Assembly: GCA_021604825.1 (NCBI GenBank)
Contig: BQJS01000131.1
Coordinates: forward strand, 1 to 13,752
Length of the DNA stretch: 13,752 bases
Direction: 5' to 3'
Source: Phycisphaerae bacterium
Lineage (GTDB): Bacteria > Planctomycetota > Phycisphaerae > UBA1845
The notes beneath the pieces were generated by a model that saw nothing but the letters and a program-made list of their open reading frames with translations, ran no database searches and had not been told where the DNA came from. Shown here piece after piece: positions 1 to 6,905 of the stretch (positions are counted from its first letter, which is position 1; every line of letters starts with the position of its first letter). Both the position numbers and the translations under genes were made by a program.

Positions 1-470
1 AGGGTGTTGAGCGCAACGAGGTCAGTTTCATCGATTGGCCTACCAAGTCGCTTGAGCATCATGCCTTCGTCGCCGACGGTTTCGCGCATGCCCGAGAGCA
101 TGCCGGTGATCTCGGCTTGTTCGGCGTTGGTCAATTCGAATTGCGGGAGCAGCTTCTTGCGAACGCCGAGTTCGTATTCCTGCGGATCGGTGAACAGCAG
201 CGGGCTGTCAAACATAAGTCGGACGATTTCTGTGATTTGGCGGCCAAACAGTTTTCCGTGCGCATGGCCTTGCTCGCGTGGCGTGCCCCATAGACGCAAG
301 ACGCTGACGCCCTGCTCTTGGCCAACCGACCCGGTGCAGGTCAGCGGTGCCTGCTTGACAACCGGATGTTCCGCCAGCGCGGAAGGCACCGCGATCAAAC
401 ATAGAAACGCGGTCGCAAGTAGAAGCCCGCAAGTAGCGCGGCGTCTGGAAACGTTGATTGAACATTTCAT
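1..470 (-). CDS. Exported C45-family autoproteolytic acyltransferase/hydrolase (partial, N-terminal part)
   Basis: The reading frame begins at the ATG at 470-468 and stays open to the left edge, giving about 156 N-terminal residues with no stop. Residues 1-33 form a Sec signal peptide: a basic stretch (SRRRATCG), a hydrophobic core and an ALA cleavage site. The segment LRLWGTPREQGHAHGKLFG matches the N-terminal signature of C45/acyl-CoA:6-aminopenicillanate acyltransferase-like proteins, where a G-x-x-x-E-x-G-x-x-x-G pattern precedes the N-terminal-nucleophile core. Family members self-cleave to expose a catalytic Cys and hydrolyse or transfer acyl or amide groups. That Cys and the rest of the domain lie outside the window, so activity cannot be judged. 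The start overlaps the stop of the upstream MazG-like gene (ATGA), indicating one transcript and likely translational coupling. The natural substrate is unknown. Confidence 0.72.
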   Translation of the reverse strand, partial: MKCSINVSRRRATCGLLLATAFLCLIAVPSALAEHPVVKQAPLTCTGSVGQEQGVSVLRLWGTPREQGHAHGKLFGRQITEIVRLMFDSPLLFTDPQEYELGVRKKLLPQFELTNAEQAEITGMLSGMRETVGDEGMMLKRLGRPIDETDLVALNT

Positions 471-820
471 AATCTAAACTTTCCGTAGTATTGGTCGGCG
501 GGGTATTTCTTGGCGTTCTTGACCATCTTGTCTCGAAGGGCGTCGGACAGGTCGATTTTCATCGTCGTTGCAAACGACAGCAAGTAGGCGAAAACGTCGG
601 CGACTTCTTCGGTGATTTCGCCCATCGTCTTCGCATCATCCTGCACTTTGACGAGGGCATCGGAATGGGTCCACTGAAAATGCTCCATCAGTTCAGCCGC
701 TTCGATTGCGATGCAGGCGCTGAGATTTTTAGCGTCGTGGAATTGCTCCCAGTTGCGCTCGGCGACGAAGTCGGCCATCAACGTCTTCATCTCCGATAAT
801 GTCGTCTGATCGTCAGCCAC
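467..820 (-). CDS. MazG-like nucleotide pyrophosphohydrolase (dCTPase/RS21-C6 type)
   Basis: This 117-residue cytosolic protein belongs to the all-alpha NTP pyrophosphohydrolase superfamily, whose members hydrolyse (d)NTPs to NMP and pyrophosphate and clean the nucleotide pool. The Mg2+-binding pattern is visible as E40-x-x-E43 (EAAELMEHFQW) followed by E72-x-x-D75 (EEVADVFAYLL). The late KN-x-KKYP segment (about 101-107) is also typical. The length fits the single-domain dCTPase-like group, not full MazG, which has two domains. The start is GTG at 820-818, supported by GGGAGGA seven bases upstream. The TGA stop overlaps the ATG of the exported hydrolase downstream. It diverges from the signal peptidase gene across a 224-base region. 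The exact substrate (dCTP or modified nucleotides) cannot be read from the sequence. Confidence 0.9.
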   Translation of the reverse strand: MADDQTTLSEMKTLMADFVAERNWEQFHDAKNLSACIAIEAAELMEHFQWTHSDALVKVQDDAKTMGEITEEVADVFAYLLSFATTMKIDLSDALRDKMVKNAKKYPADQYYGKFRL

Positions 821-827
821 ACCGACG

Positions 828-834
828 TCCTCCC
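828..834 (-). promoter_or_regulatory. Shine-Dalgarno site for the MazG-like gene
   Basis: Read on the minus strand, GGGAGGA lies seven bases before the GTG at 820-818. It is a near-consensus site and decides in favour of this non-ATG start over internal alternatives. Confidence 0.75.
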
Positions 835-872
835 GCTCAAATGATCCGTGTTCAATTGTTGATTTTCGTCGT

Positions 873-907
873 GATTCTGGCAGAAATCACCCGTTCTCGC
901 CAGAATC
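873..907. promoter_or_regulatory. Strong inverted repeat in the divergent region between the MazG-like gene and the signal peptidase gene
   Basis: The arms GATTCTGGC (873-881) and GCCAGAATC (899-907) are perfect 9-base complements. Four inner pairs, AGAA (882-885) with TTCT (894-897), extend the stem to 13 pairs with one bulged C (898) and an 8-base loop. Neither strand has a T-tract after it, so an intrinsic terminator is unlikely. Its place between divergent genes suits a DNA operator for a dimeric regulator or a 5' leader hairpin, but no regulator is known. The rest of 821-1044 shows nothing I can assign with confidence; promoters for both genes must lie here. Confidence 0.55.
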
Positions 908-1044
908 CAGGTAGTCTTTATCGACGTCGAACCGATGGGGGCGGCAGAGAGTACAATCCGCAGGACTAGAATCCAAGACCCGGAGCGTGGCTGAACTGTG
1001 AACCGCCGATGTTCTAAATGGCATAGGCAACAAGCGAGAGACAC

Positions 1045-1785
1045 ATGAAACCAGAGGAAACCGCTTCTGCGACACCATCGAGTAACCGACGGCGAACCCC
1101 CAAGGAACGGGCGCTTGCAATCTGGCGCGAGTGGGTCAAACCGTTGGCGATCATCATCATCGTATGCACGAGTTTTCGCTCGGCGATTGCGGACTGGAAT
1201 GACGTCCCCACCGGTTCGATGAAACCGACGATCCTCGAAGGCGACAGAATTCTGGTGAACCGGCTCGCGTTTGGATTGAAGGTTCCCTATACGACGTGGC
1301 ATCTGCTTGAATGGTCTGCCCCCAAGCCAGGCGAAATCGTCGTGTGCTATTCACCGGCCAACGGTGATCGATTGGTCAAGCGGGTGGTCGGCGTCCCCGG
1401 TGACACGATCGAAATGCGCAACAACGTCGTGACCATCAACGGTAAGCCGCTCCAATACGATCGCCTCGACGACGATCTGATCAATCAAATCGAACCCGAC
1501 GTACAGCACCGGCATCTCTTTGCAGCCGAAACATTGGGCGAGCATGTTCACGCGACGATGATTACACCGAACATTCGAGCCGCCCGTTCGTTCAAACCAA
1601 TCGTCATTCCCGAGGGGCAATACTTCATGATGGGTGACAACCGAGACAATAGCGCCGACTCGCGCATGTTTGGGTTCGTGAAGAAGAGTCAGATCCTGGG
1701 CCGCTCCAGCCGCGTCGGCTTGTCGTTCGATCCCGACTGCTGGTATTGGCCACGATGGGACCGCACACTGCGCAAGCTCGACTGA
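1045..1785 (+). CDS. lepB: Type I signal peptidase
   Basis: This is a 246-residue S26-family signal peptidase, which cleaves Sec and Tat signal peptides on the outer face of the cytoplasmic membrane using a Ser-Lys dyad. A charged N-terminus (1-32) precedes one membrane segment (about 31-48). Box B follows with catalytic Ser58 in PTGSMKPTILEGD, and box D with the general base Lys112 in RLVKRVVGVPGD. Box E is GDNRDNSADSR (197-207). All catalytic elements are intact. A region of about 40 residues (roughly 140-180) between boxes D and E varies within the family. The ATG at 1045 is preceded by a weak GAGAG at four bases. A BamE-like lipoprotein follows 40 bases downstream on the same strand, so the two are probably cotranscribed. 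Planctomycetes usually have several paralogues, so the symbol is by function only. Confidence 0.93.
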   Translation: MKPEETASATPSSNRRRTPKERALAIWREWVKPLAIIIIVCTSFRSAIADWNDVPTGSMKPTILEGDRILVNRLAFGLKVPYTTWHLLEWSAPKPGEIVVCYSPANGDRLVKRVVGVPGDTIEMRNNVVTINGKPLQYDRLDDDLINQIEPDVQHRHLFAAETLGEHVHATMITPNIRAARSFKPIVIPEGQYFMMGDNRDNSADSRMFGFVKKSQILGRSSRVGLSFDPDCWYWPRWDRTLRKLD

Positions 1786-1825
1786 TCCACCGGGCGACCC
1801 AATAGATCCGCGACACGGAAAACAC

Positions 1826-2347
1826 ATGACCAACCGATATTCTATGACAACACTGAAGCACCGTGGAGTTTCAATCAATTGCTCCGTATTGTTGCTCTTT
1901 CTGACCTTCGGATTGTCACATGCATTGTCAGGCTGCAAGCAGAAAGACAAAGAGGTTGCCGTTCCAAACAAGCCGAAAGCCGCTGAACTCGCTAAGCCCG
2001 ATGAGAATCAGCAGATCAATCGAACCGACCTAGCTTGCAATCTTGAGCACCAATTGAGACGACTGAATGAATTTCGCATTCACAGTTCAGAATGGCACAA
2101 GGCCTACGATAGGATTTCAAACAACTGGTTGGAAGCGATTCAAGATAGGATCGACTCGGGCGAAATCCAAATCGGAATGAAGGACGAAGTCCTCCGTCAG
2201 TTATTGGGCGAACCAACACGCGAGGGAAAGTCAGAAGACTTGCGCTGGATTCGGTACTATTTTGGCACTTCGATGCATGTTAATCCTGCATTCGATGTGG
2301 AATTCAAGGACGACAGCGTTGTGTCATTTCGTTTCACGCGTGCATAG
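1826..2347 (+). CDS. BamE/SmpA-like lipoprotein
   Basis: This 173-residue protein has a signal peptide ending in a lipobox, ALSGC, with the lipidated residue at Cys37. The hydrophobic core is about residues 19-33. A Lys/Pro/Ala-rich charged linker (about 38-60) and a helical stretch (about 70-110) follow. The C-terminal part (about 114-172) resembles the SmpA/OmlA/BamE fold: IQIGMKDEVLRQLLGEP, where the G-M...V...LG-P pattern is diagnostic, then strands ending in VEFKDDSVVSFRF. BamE assists outer-membrane protein assembly in proteobacteria, but the fold is widely reused in other lipoproteins and inhibitors, so a BAM role is not assured. The start could be the ATG at 1826 or the one six codons later (1844); both keep the lipoprotein signal. 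Its position after the signal peptidase gene suggests a shared envelope transcript. Confidence 0.75.
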   Translation: MTNRYSMTTLKHRGVSINCSVLLLFLTFGLSHALSGCKQKDKEVAVPNKPKAAELAKPDENQQINRTDLACNLEHQLRRLNEFRIHSSEWHKAYDRISNNWLEAIQDRIDSGEIQIGMKDEVLRQLLGEPTREGKSEDLRWIRYYFGTSMHVNPAFDVEFKDDSVVSFRFTRA

Positions 2348-2400
2348 TCCCTGCGCGATCGCAAATGTTTTGGGGCATTCGCGGAGAGACCCCATCGGTT

Positions 2401-3693
2401 TCACGATTCGTTGTCATCGTGGCACGAACGACAATGTCGTTTACCGGATCGTTTGGCTGCCTCTTGATCTTCATACTCAACGCGATTCTTCGCGCTGATT
2501 CGTTTGACGTGGCTGCACGTCGGTTTGTGAAACACCTTTGAATTCTTGCTCGCTATACGGATCGTGGCGGTTGAAGTGGTTGCAGACTGTGGATCTTCCT
2601 TGCCGCCCGAATCTGTAGCGCTTGAATTCGTCGTCGGTGTGTCGGTATCGGTTTTCGGTAAGGCACTGAGCGGGACGGCTGGCACTGGGGCGGACAGGTT
2701 GGGCGAACCGGCTTTTTTGTAGGCGTGGTAAATCAAAGGGACGGCCAACCGTGTCGCCCGCTTGAGCATTTCTACGACTGCGTCGCCCTGCTCGGCGTCG
2801 AGCAATTCGTAATACTCATCTTGTTTCGCCAGAAACGCCGCACCGTCATCGATCTTCATTTTTTTGAGGATACGTCGATCGGCGTCGCAGAAATCGTCAA
2901 GATCATCCAGCGACGCAAGCATCGTCTCAAAGACGATTGCTAAAACATCATGCCCCAGCGGATATTGAAACTCGCTGACCTTGATTTCGCTTTGATACCG
3001 ATGCTGGTAGCGACGCATCAATTCCCAACCATAGCGCTGAGCAACGTCCTGATGGGCAAATAGTGGATCGCCCATCTCCTTAAGGCCAAACGTCACATTG
3101 CCCGTTTCTTCACCACGGCAATTTCGTGACACCCGAAATGGGTCGGCAGCAAATGTACTGAGCGCAATGACATGTGCCGTATGCTTGACGATCTCGTCGC
3201 GGTTTCGAGTTTCAAACGCATGAACCAGTTCCTGGGTGAGTGATTCCAGTGCCCAGGGAAGTTCGCCGCCGCGTTTGACGTCGTGCTTGCGCATCAGACC
3301 GCGGGCGATCGCTTGATCGGTAGGGAACGCTTCAGCCACCCGCAGGCGCGTAGATTGGCTGGTGTCTTGGGCGGCAGCATCCAGGTAGATGTATTGCCAT
3401 TGTGCGCGACTCTTGAATCTCGAATCGCGCTTCCACAATCCAGAGGGCTCGGTCGCACGTTCGGCGAGCGCGTCTTTCATGGGTTCAAAATATTCGGATA
3501 GCGGTTTGGGGAGCGCTTCGACAGTCTTGGCTACCACGATTCGCTGCGCTGCAAACCCGGAAGCAAAGCACGGCGGGCTGGGGCGCGTCAGAATCGCCAT
3601 CACGACGATTGCCATCGCCAGTCGACGAAAGGGATGTCTGGTTGGTGCTGCGTAGATTTGAGATCGCGGTTGGCGACTTGGAATCGTTGTCAA
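2401..3693 (-). CDS. Exported protein: degenerate zinc-dependent phospholipase C / S1-P1 nuclease-like domain plus Ada-type zinc-binding module
   Basis: The 430-residue product starts with a basic region and hydrophobic core (about 20-45, cleavage near FASG). Residues about 46-200 follow the outline of the phospholipase C/S1-P1 nuclease family: GFAAQRIVVAKTVEALP, QYIYLD, GELPWALESL and SRNCRGEETGN. Aligned by eye without gaps to the family motif H-Y-x-A-D-A-H-x-P-L-H-T-T-x-N-x-x-G-x-x-T-G, the metal-binding His and Asp positions read A, F, A and R, and the N-terminal His is Gln. Catalysis therefore looks lost. A Thr/Ser/Pro-rich linker (about 340-375) leads to a C-terminal module, SKNSKVFHKPTCSHVKRI...HCRSC. 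Its Cys393, Cys421 and Cys424, possibly with His389, can bind zinc, as in Ada-like domains attached to some exported nucleases. The start is TTG, supported by GGAGGG six bases upstream. Function is unknown. Confidence 0.78.
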   Translation of the reverse strand: MTTIPSRQPRSQIYAAPTRHPFRRLAMAIVVMAILTRPSPPCFASGFAAQRIVVAKTVEALPKPLSEYFEPMKDALAERATEPSGLWKRDSRFKSRAQWQYIYLDAAAQDTSQSTRLRVAEAFPTDQAIARGLMRKHDVKRGGELPWALESLTQELVHAFETRNRDEIVKHTAHVIALSTFAADPFRVSRNCRGEETGNVTFGLKEMGDPLFAHQDVAQRYGWELMRRYQHRYQSEIKVSEFQYPLGHDVLAIVFETMLASLDDLDDFCDADRRILKKMKIDDGAAFLAKQDEYYELLDAEQGDAVVEMLKRATRLAVPLIYHAYKKAGSPNLSAPVPAVPLSALPKTDTDTPTTNSSATDSGGKEDPQSATTSTATIRIASKNSKVFHKPTCSHVKRISAKNRVEYEDQEAAKRSGKRHCRSCHDDNES

Positions 3694-3699
3694 TGCTGA

Positions 3700-3705
3700 C
3701 CCTCC
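3700..3705 (-). promoter_or_regulatory. Shine-Dalgarno site fixing a TTG start
   Basis: On the minus strand GGAGGG sits six bases before the TTG at 3693-3691. The next in-frame ATG (3615-3613) has no such site and would remove the basic n-region of the signal peptide, so the TTG is preferred. Confidence 0.75.
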
Positions 3706-3900
3706 AGCTTCAAATTGACGAACCGGTTCAGATCAAAAAATGGGCTTCGGACTCCGTTCCAAGTCTGATTATTGTAACGCGCACGCGGATGGTGGTCACG
3801 TTTTCTAGATACAACAATCCAGAGGCAAAGCGGAACACCTCGCCCCCAAGAAACAAAGGTATTACCGATGACTTCAGTAATTGCATTCCAAGGGGCGATG

Positions 3901-3941
3901 AATAGTATTTGGGGAATAGTATTTGGGAACAATATTTGCAA
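3901..3941. repeat. Short tandem repeat, 14-base period, about three copies
   Basis: AATAGTATTTGGG occurs at 3901-3913 and again at 3915-3927. A degenerate third unit, AACAATATTTGCAA, follows at 3928-3941 with 9 of 14 matches. It is A/T-rich compared with its surroundings and lies about 75 bases before the likely start of the GspG-domain gene. It could be replication slippage or a repeated binding site on nearly one and a third helical turns. No function is known. Confidence 0.6.
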
Positions 3942-4002
3942 ACAGTACTCGGATAAGCGTGCGCCCGTCCCTGTCAGCGATTCTTACAAGTACCTTATCA
4001 TC

Positions 4003-4006
4003 AAGG
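4003..4006 (+). promoter_or_regulatory. Ribosome site for the GspG-domain gene
   Basis: AAGG lies eight bases before the ATG at 4015. It is modest, but together with the membrane anchor that begins right after this Met it decides the start against the upstream in-frame ATGs. Confidence 0.5.
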
Positions 4007-4014
4007 CAAATGCC

Positions 4015-4488
4015 ATGAAGAGCGGTTCTCTCGTCCCTCTGTTTATCACTTTCGCGGTGCTGTGTCTGATCGCCATCGGTCTCACTTTGTGGCTGTACTT
4101 TGACGACGGCTTCAGAACTTCACCAGAGGCGGGCAATGCGGTCATCGATCTGAACCAACAGTTTCAGGAAGACAACGCACGCAACGCTGAAGTCGCGCGG
4201 CGGGTCGTCAAATCGGACGGGGTTTTCGACTTAAGCATCGAGCGATTTTTGGCCGGCATGAAGCGCTATCCGAGATCGCTGGAAGAATTGCAAGAGAAAC
4301 CGAAATACCTAACGACAGGCGAACGATGGAGTGGACCGTACATCAACAATCCGGACTTGCTCACTGATCCGTGGGGGAATCCATTCCAGTATCTTTCTCC
4401 AGGGCTGCACAACCCGGTAGGCTATGACTTCTGGAGCAACGGTGCTGACGGTCTAACCGGAACGGCTGACGACGTCGGCAACTGGTAG
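4015..4488 (+). CDS. Membrane-anchored GspG-type (T2SSG) domain protein without a prepilin signal
   Basis: Starting at 4015 the product is 157 residues. A membrane helix (about 6-28, LVPLFITFAVLCLIAIGL) is followed by a charged helix. The C-terminal T2SS major-pseudopilin domain (about 68-157) includes MKRYPRSLEEL, RWSGPYI, DPWGNPFQY and YDFWSNGADGLTGTADDVGNW. The final loop matches the calcium-binding loop of GspG (S-x-G-A-D-G ... D-D-x-x-N-W). The N-terminus lacks the prepilin peptidase site: there is no G-F-T-L-x-E, and the anchor starts MKSGSLVPLF. It is therefore unlikely to be processed or polymerised like GspG; the domain seems to be reused as a periplasmic module on an ordinary anchor. 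No other type II secretion gene is nearby. A longer start (ATG 3868) is possible but unsupported. Confidence 0.8.
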   Translation: MKSGSLVPLFITFAVLCLIAIGLTLWLYFDDGFRTSPEAGNAVIDLNQQFQEDNARNAEVARRVVKSDGVFDLSIERFLAGMKRYPRSLEELQEKPKYLTTGERWSGPYINNPDLLTDPWGNPFQYLSPGLHNPVGYDFWSNGADGLTGTADDVGNW

Positions 4489-4518
4489 GGCAATCAGATT
4501 ACTCACGCACATCGCAGG

Positions 4519-5088
4519 CTAACCCGCCCGAGCCGCAATCTTGTTGATGAGCAGTTCTTCCATCGCCAAATCCCGACCATCTTCGATCCATTCAACGTCG
4601 GCGCGGGTGACGCGTTCACCCGTCGATACCGACGGTAGCGCGTCGCCGTAGAATTGAAACGCCGCGATCGAATTGTTGAACTGCCGGTCGGGCGCCGAGA
4701 AGCGCTCGCGCTTGACCTTCAACGTCATGCGGGTTTCACCTTTGGCGAGGTCGGGTTCGGCTTGGATTTCCACGGAACGCCGAATCGTATTGAGACTCGC
4801 TTCCCAAAAATCGTAACTGGTTGCGACGTCCTTCCGCCAGACTTCGAAGAAATGCTTCGACGTTTCCGGATAGGTGGTGACCACACCCGCCCGACGATCG
4901 ACACGGTCGATCCGAAATCCCTGGTCGCGAAGCACATCCTCGCAGGTTTCCAGCAGATCGCTCAGCTGAGTTTGATCGGCGACGGAAAAATCACGCACCA
5001 TCAGATCGCCGTCGCGCTGAACGGGTGTGCAACCAACAGCCCAACCGATCAACGCGGTAACGCACGCAATGTGTTTAATCGTGTTCAT
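4519..5088 (-). CDS. Predicted lipoprotein of unknown function
   Basis: From the ATG at 5088-5086 the product is 189 residues. It begins with a lipoprotein signal peptide (MNTIKH, then hydrophobic IACVTALIGWAV) and a lipid-attachment Cys20 in AVGC, a slightly weak lipobox because the -3 residue is Ala. The frame is open far upstream into the pyruvate kinase gene, but that extension would bury the signal peptide and is not protein-like, so the short start is chosen despite no clear ribosome site. The mature part mixes helix (about LSDLLETCEDVLRDQGF) and strand (VVTTYPETS; SVEIQAEP; TRMTLKVKRERF), suggesting a small alpha/beta domain. I do not recognise the family. It lies 80 bases downstream of pyruvate kinase on the same strand and converges with the GspG-domain gene. 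Confidence 0.78.
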   Translation of the reverse strand: MNTIKHIACVTALIGWAVGCTPVQRDGDLMVRDFSVADQTQLSDLLETCEDVLRDQGFRIDRVDRRAGVVTTYPETSKHFFEVWRKDVATSYDFWEASLNTIRRSVEIQAEPDLAKGETRMTLKVKRERFSAPDRQFNNSIAAFQFYGDALPSVSTGERVTRADVEWIEDGRDLAMEELLINKIAARAG

Positions 5089-5168
5089 AGGATGCAATCT
5101 TAGATGGGAGTGTCGCCGGGTCAAGAATGCGATTGCCAGATTGCCCATACGCATCGCCTTCGGGCCCA

Positions 5169-6671
5169 TTACCGCCGACGCGCCCCCAGCCGATGAATCG
5201 TGATCGAACCCGTGTCGCCCCATTCCATGCTCGCCGGACCAAATCCCATCACAATCGGATCGCCCTCCTTCGCCCAACCTTGCTGTGCGAGAACTTCGTC
5301 CGCTTTCTGCAGGCACTTTCTCGTGTCATCCGGTTTACCAACGGTGGCCGACGTCACCCCATAATACAACGCCAATCTTCGACGGATCGCATCGCTGGGC
5401 GTCAGGGCCACGATGGGCTGATCGATGCGATGCCGACTTAGCAACCGTGCCAAAACGCCCTTTTCCGTCCAGATCGCCACCGCCACTGCATCCACATTCT
5501 CCGCGACCGACTGAATGCTGTGCCCCACGGCTGCTGTCACCCCGCGACAAAACTCATTGGCTGCGACCGCGCGACTCAAGTGGTCGCTGTATCGATCCGC
5601 TTCGGCTGCGATGCGATTCATGATTTCCACCGCTGCAATCGGATACTTTCCGACGGCAGTTTCAGCCGACATCATGACGGCATCGGCACCATCGACGATG
5701 GCGTTGGCCACATCGCTGACCTCCGCCCGTGTGGGGATCGCTTCGGTGACCATGGTTTGAAGCATCTGCGTTGCAATGATGACCGGAGTGCCGTAGCGCC
5801 GACAGCGGGCGCAGATTTCCTTTTGTACGCGAGGCACGTGGACAATGTCCATCTCGACACCAAGATCTCCGCGGGCGACCAGAATCGCGTCCGACGCTTC
5901 GATGATGTTGTCGATATCGCGAACGGCTTGGGGCGTCTCGATCTTTGAAACAATGTGAACTTCGACGCACTCGGCTTCAATCAGGCGTCGCAATAGTTTA
6001 ACGTCGGCGGCAGTCCGCACGAATGAGATCGCCAGGTAGTCGAGATCGTTGGTAATCGCCCACTTCAGATCGGTCCGGTCCTTTTCGGTCAGGGCGTCGA
6101 TTCGCAGGTCGCTATCCGGAAGATTGACCCCTTTGCGACTGCGAATGATGCCGCCGATTTCACATTTACAGACCAGCCCATCCTCGTTCGATTCGGTCAC
6201 AACGAATCGAATCATGCCATCATCGACCAGCACCCGATGACCTACCTTGATGTCTTTCAAGACGTCGGGCTGATTGGTACATACACGCGTTGCGTCGCCA
6301 ACCAGTTCCTCGGTCACGATGCGCAGCGTGCTGCCGGTTTCAATCGCGACGCCGTTATCTTTGACCGGTCCGAGGCGAATTTTAGGACCGCACAAATCGC
6401 CCATGATCGCGACGGTCAGTTGATGGCGGTCGGCAATTTCACGGACGCGGTCCACCACCTCCTTGTGATCGTCAAGTGAACCGTGCGAGAAGTTGATTCG
6501 GACCACGTGAACACCGGACAGCAGCAGAGGTTCAAGCACTTCCGGTTTGGATGATCCGGGTCCGATGGTGGCGACGACTTTGGTGCCCAGCCATGACGCA
6601 CGCCCCTTGGGGTCGCCCACCGTGCTGGTTGCTCGGGTTGATACGTCTGGCACGGGAGAATCTCCATCCAT
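5169..6671 (-). CDS. pyk: Pyruvate kinase
   Basis: This cytosolic enzyme transfers phosphate from phosphoenolpyruvate to ADP, the last step of glycolysis. Using the ATG at 6671-6669 the product is 500 residues, with a roughly 28-residue unconserved N-terminal extension before TKVVATIGPGSS. The catalytic barrel shows RINFSHG (Arg58, Asn60, Ser62), GDLCGPKIRLG (Asp92, Lys97), SKIET (catalytic Lys243, metal ligand Glu245), VARGDLGVE (Asp269), ATQML, and the signature PTRAEVSDVANAIVDGADA followed by MMSAETAVGKYP. The B domain (about 101-190) and C-terminal domain (about 370-500, ending near GDTGSITIHRLG) are present. All key residues look intact. The start is supported by GGAAG six bases upstream; a TTG seven codons earlier (6692) is less likely. 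It is divergent from the HEAT-repeat gene and may be cotranscribed with the downstream lipoprotein. Confidence 0.96.
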   Translation of the reverse strand: MDGDSPVPDVSTRATSTVGDPKGRASWLGTKVVATIGPGSSKPEVLEPLLLSGVHVVRINFSHGSLDDHKEVVDRVREIADRHQLTVAIMGDLCGPKIRLGPVKDNGVAIETGSTLRIVTEELVGDATRVCTNQPDVLKDIKVGHRVLVDDGMIRFVVTESNEDGLVCKCEIGGIIRSRKGVNLPDSDLRIDALTEKDRTDLKWAITNDLDYLAISFVRTAADVKLLRRLIEAECVEVHIVSKIETPQAVRDIDNIIEASDAILVARGDLGVEMDIVHVPRVQKEICARCRRYGTPVIIATQMLQTMVTEAIPTRAEVSDVANAIVDGADAVMMSAETAVGKYPIAAVEIMNRIAAEADRYSDHLSRAVAANEFCRGVTAAVGHSIQSVAENVDAVAVAIWTEKGVLARLLSRHRIDQPIVALTPSDAIRRRLALYYGVTSATVGKPDDTRKCLQKADEVLAQQGWAKEGDPIVMGFGPASMEWGDTGSITIHRLGARRR

Positions 6672-6677
6672 TGGCGG

Positions 6678-6682
6678 CTTCC
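6678..6682 (-). promoter_or_regulatory. Ribosome site choosing the pyruvate kinase start
   Basis: GGAAG on the minus strand is six bases before the ATG at 6671. It lies inside the reading frame that would follow the alternative TTG start at 6692, which itself lacks a good site. Confidence 0.55.
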
Positions 6683-6886
6683 ACTGAGTCAATTATCGCA
6701 TTTTGCCGCGAATGCGTCATGAATCCATTCGCCTCTGTTGTCCTCGATCCGAAGCTGATCCGCAAGCCGAATCATTGACGCTGCCAATGCCGGCGCGCCG
6801 ATATGAGTGTAGGGAAGCCTTCGTCGGCGACGAACTGATCAAATCTCGTCAACTGTACCGGCGAAAAACTTCGTGGATTGGCGAGG

Positions 6887-6905
6887 GCGCGGTTTGCAAC
6901 CGCGC
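6887..6905. promoter_or_regulatory. GC-rich perfect hairpin in the HEAT-gene leader
   Basis: GCGCGGTT (6887-6894) and AACCGCGC (6898-6905) are perfect complements with a three-base TGC loop. This is a very stable stem but has no T-run on either side, so it is not a standard intrinsic terminator. It lies about 80 bases before the likely start of the HEAT-repeat gene. It could be a leader-RNA structure or a protein-binding palindrome. Confidence 0.5.

Larger units (their letters stand above)
3694..4014. other. Divergent intergenic region of 321 bases
   Basis: This region separates the degenerate nuclease-like gene (minus) from the GspG-domain gene (plus). Beyond the minus-strand ribosome site (3700-3705), the tandem repeat at 3901-3941 and the plus-strand ribosome site at 4003-4006, I see no RNA gene or convincing ORF. 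The plus-strand frame is open upstream to an ATG at 3868, but its translation there is not protein-like and overlaps the tandem repeat. Promoters for both flanking genes are expected here. Confidence 0.5.

Noticed and set aside
4..477. Plus-strand frame of 157 codons
   Set aside because: It is antisense to the C45-family gene, whose signal peptide and family motif are clear; the plus-strand product is Ser/Pro-rich and featureless.
787..1302. Minus-strand frame of 171 codons across the divergent region
   Set aside because: It covers the control region and the antisense of the signal peptidase gene; composition is Arg/His-rich without domains.
1351..1971. Minus-strand frame of 206 codons
   Set aside because: It is antisense to the signal peptidase and lipoprotein genes, both supported by clear motifs.
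2371..2394. Possible terminator between the convergent BamE-like and nuclease-like genes
   Set aside because: Only a five-pair stem (TGGGG/CCCCA) with a 14-base loop and no T-tract after it; too weak to call.
5089..5316. N-terminal extension of the lipoprotein into the pyruvate kinase gene
   Set aside because: It would overlap 148 bases of pyruvate kinase and bury the lipoprotein signal peptide, and it reads as non-coding composition.
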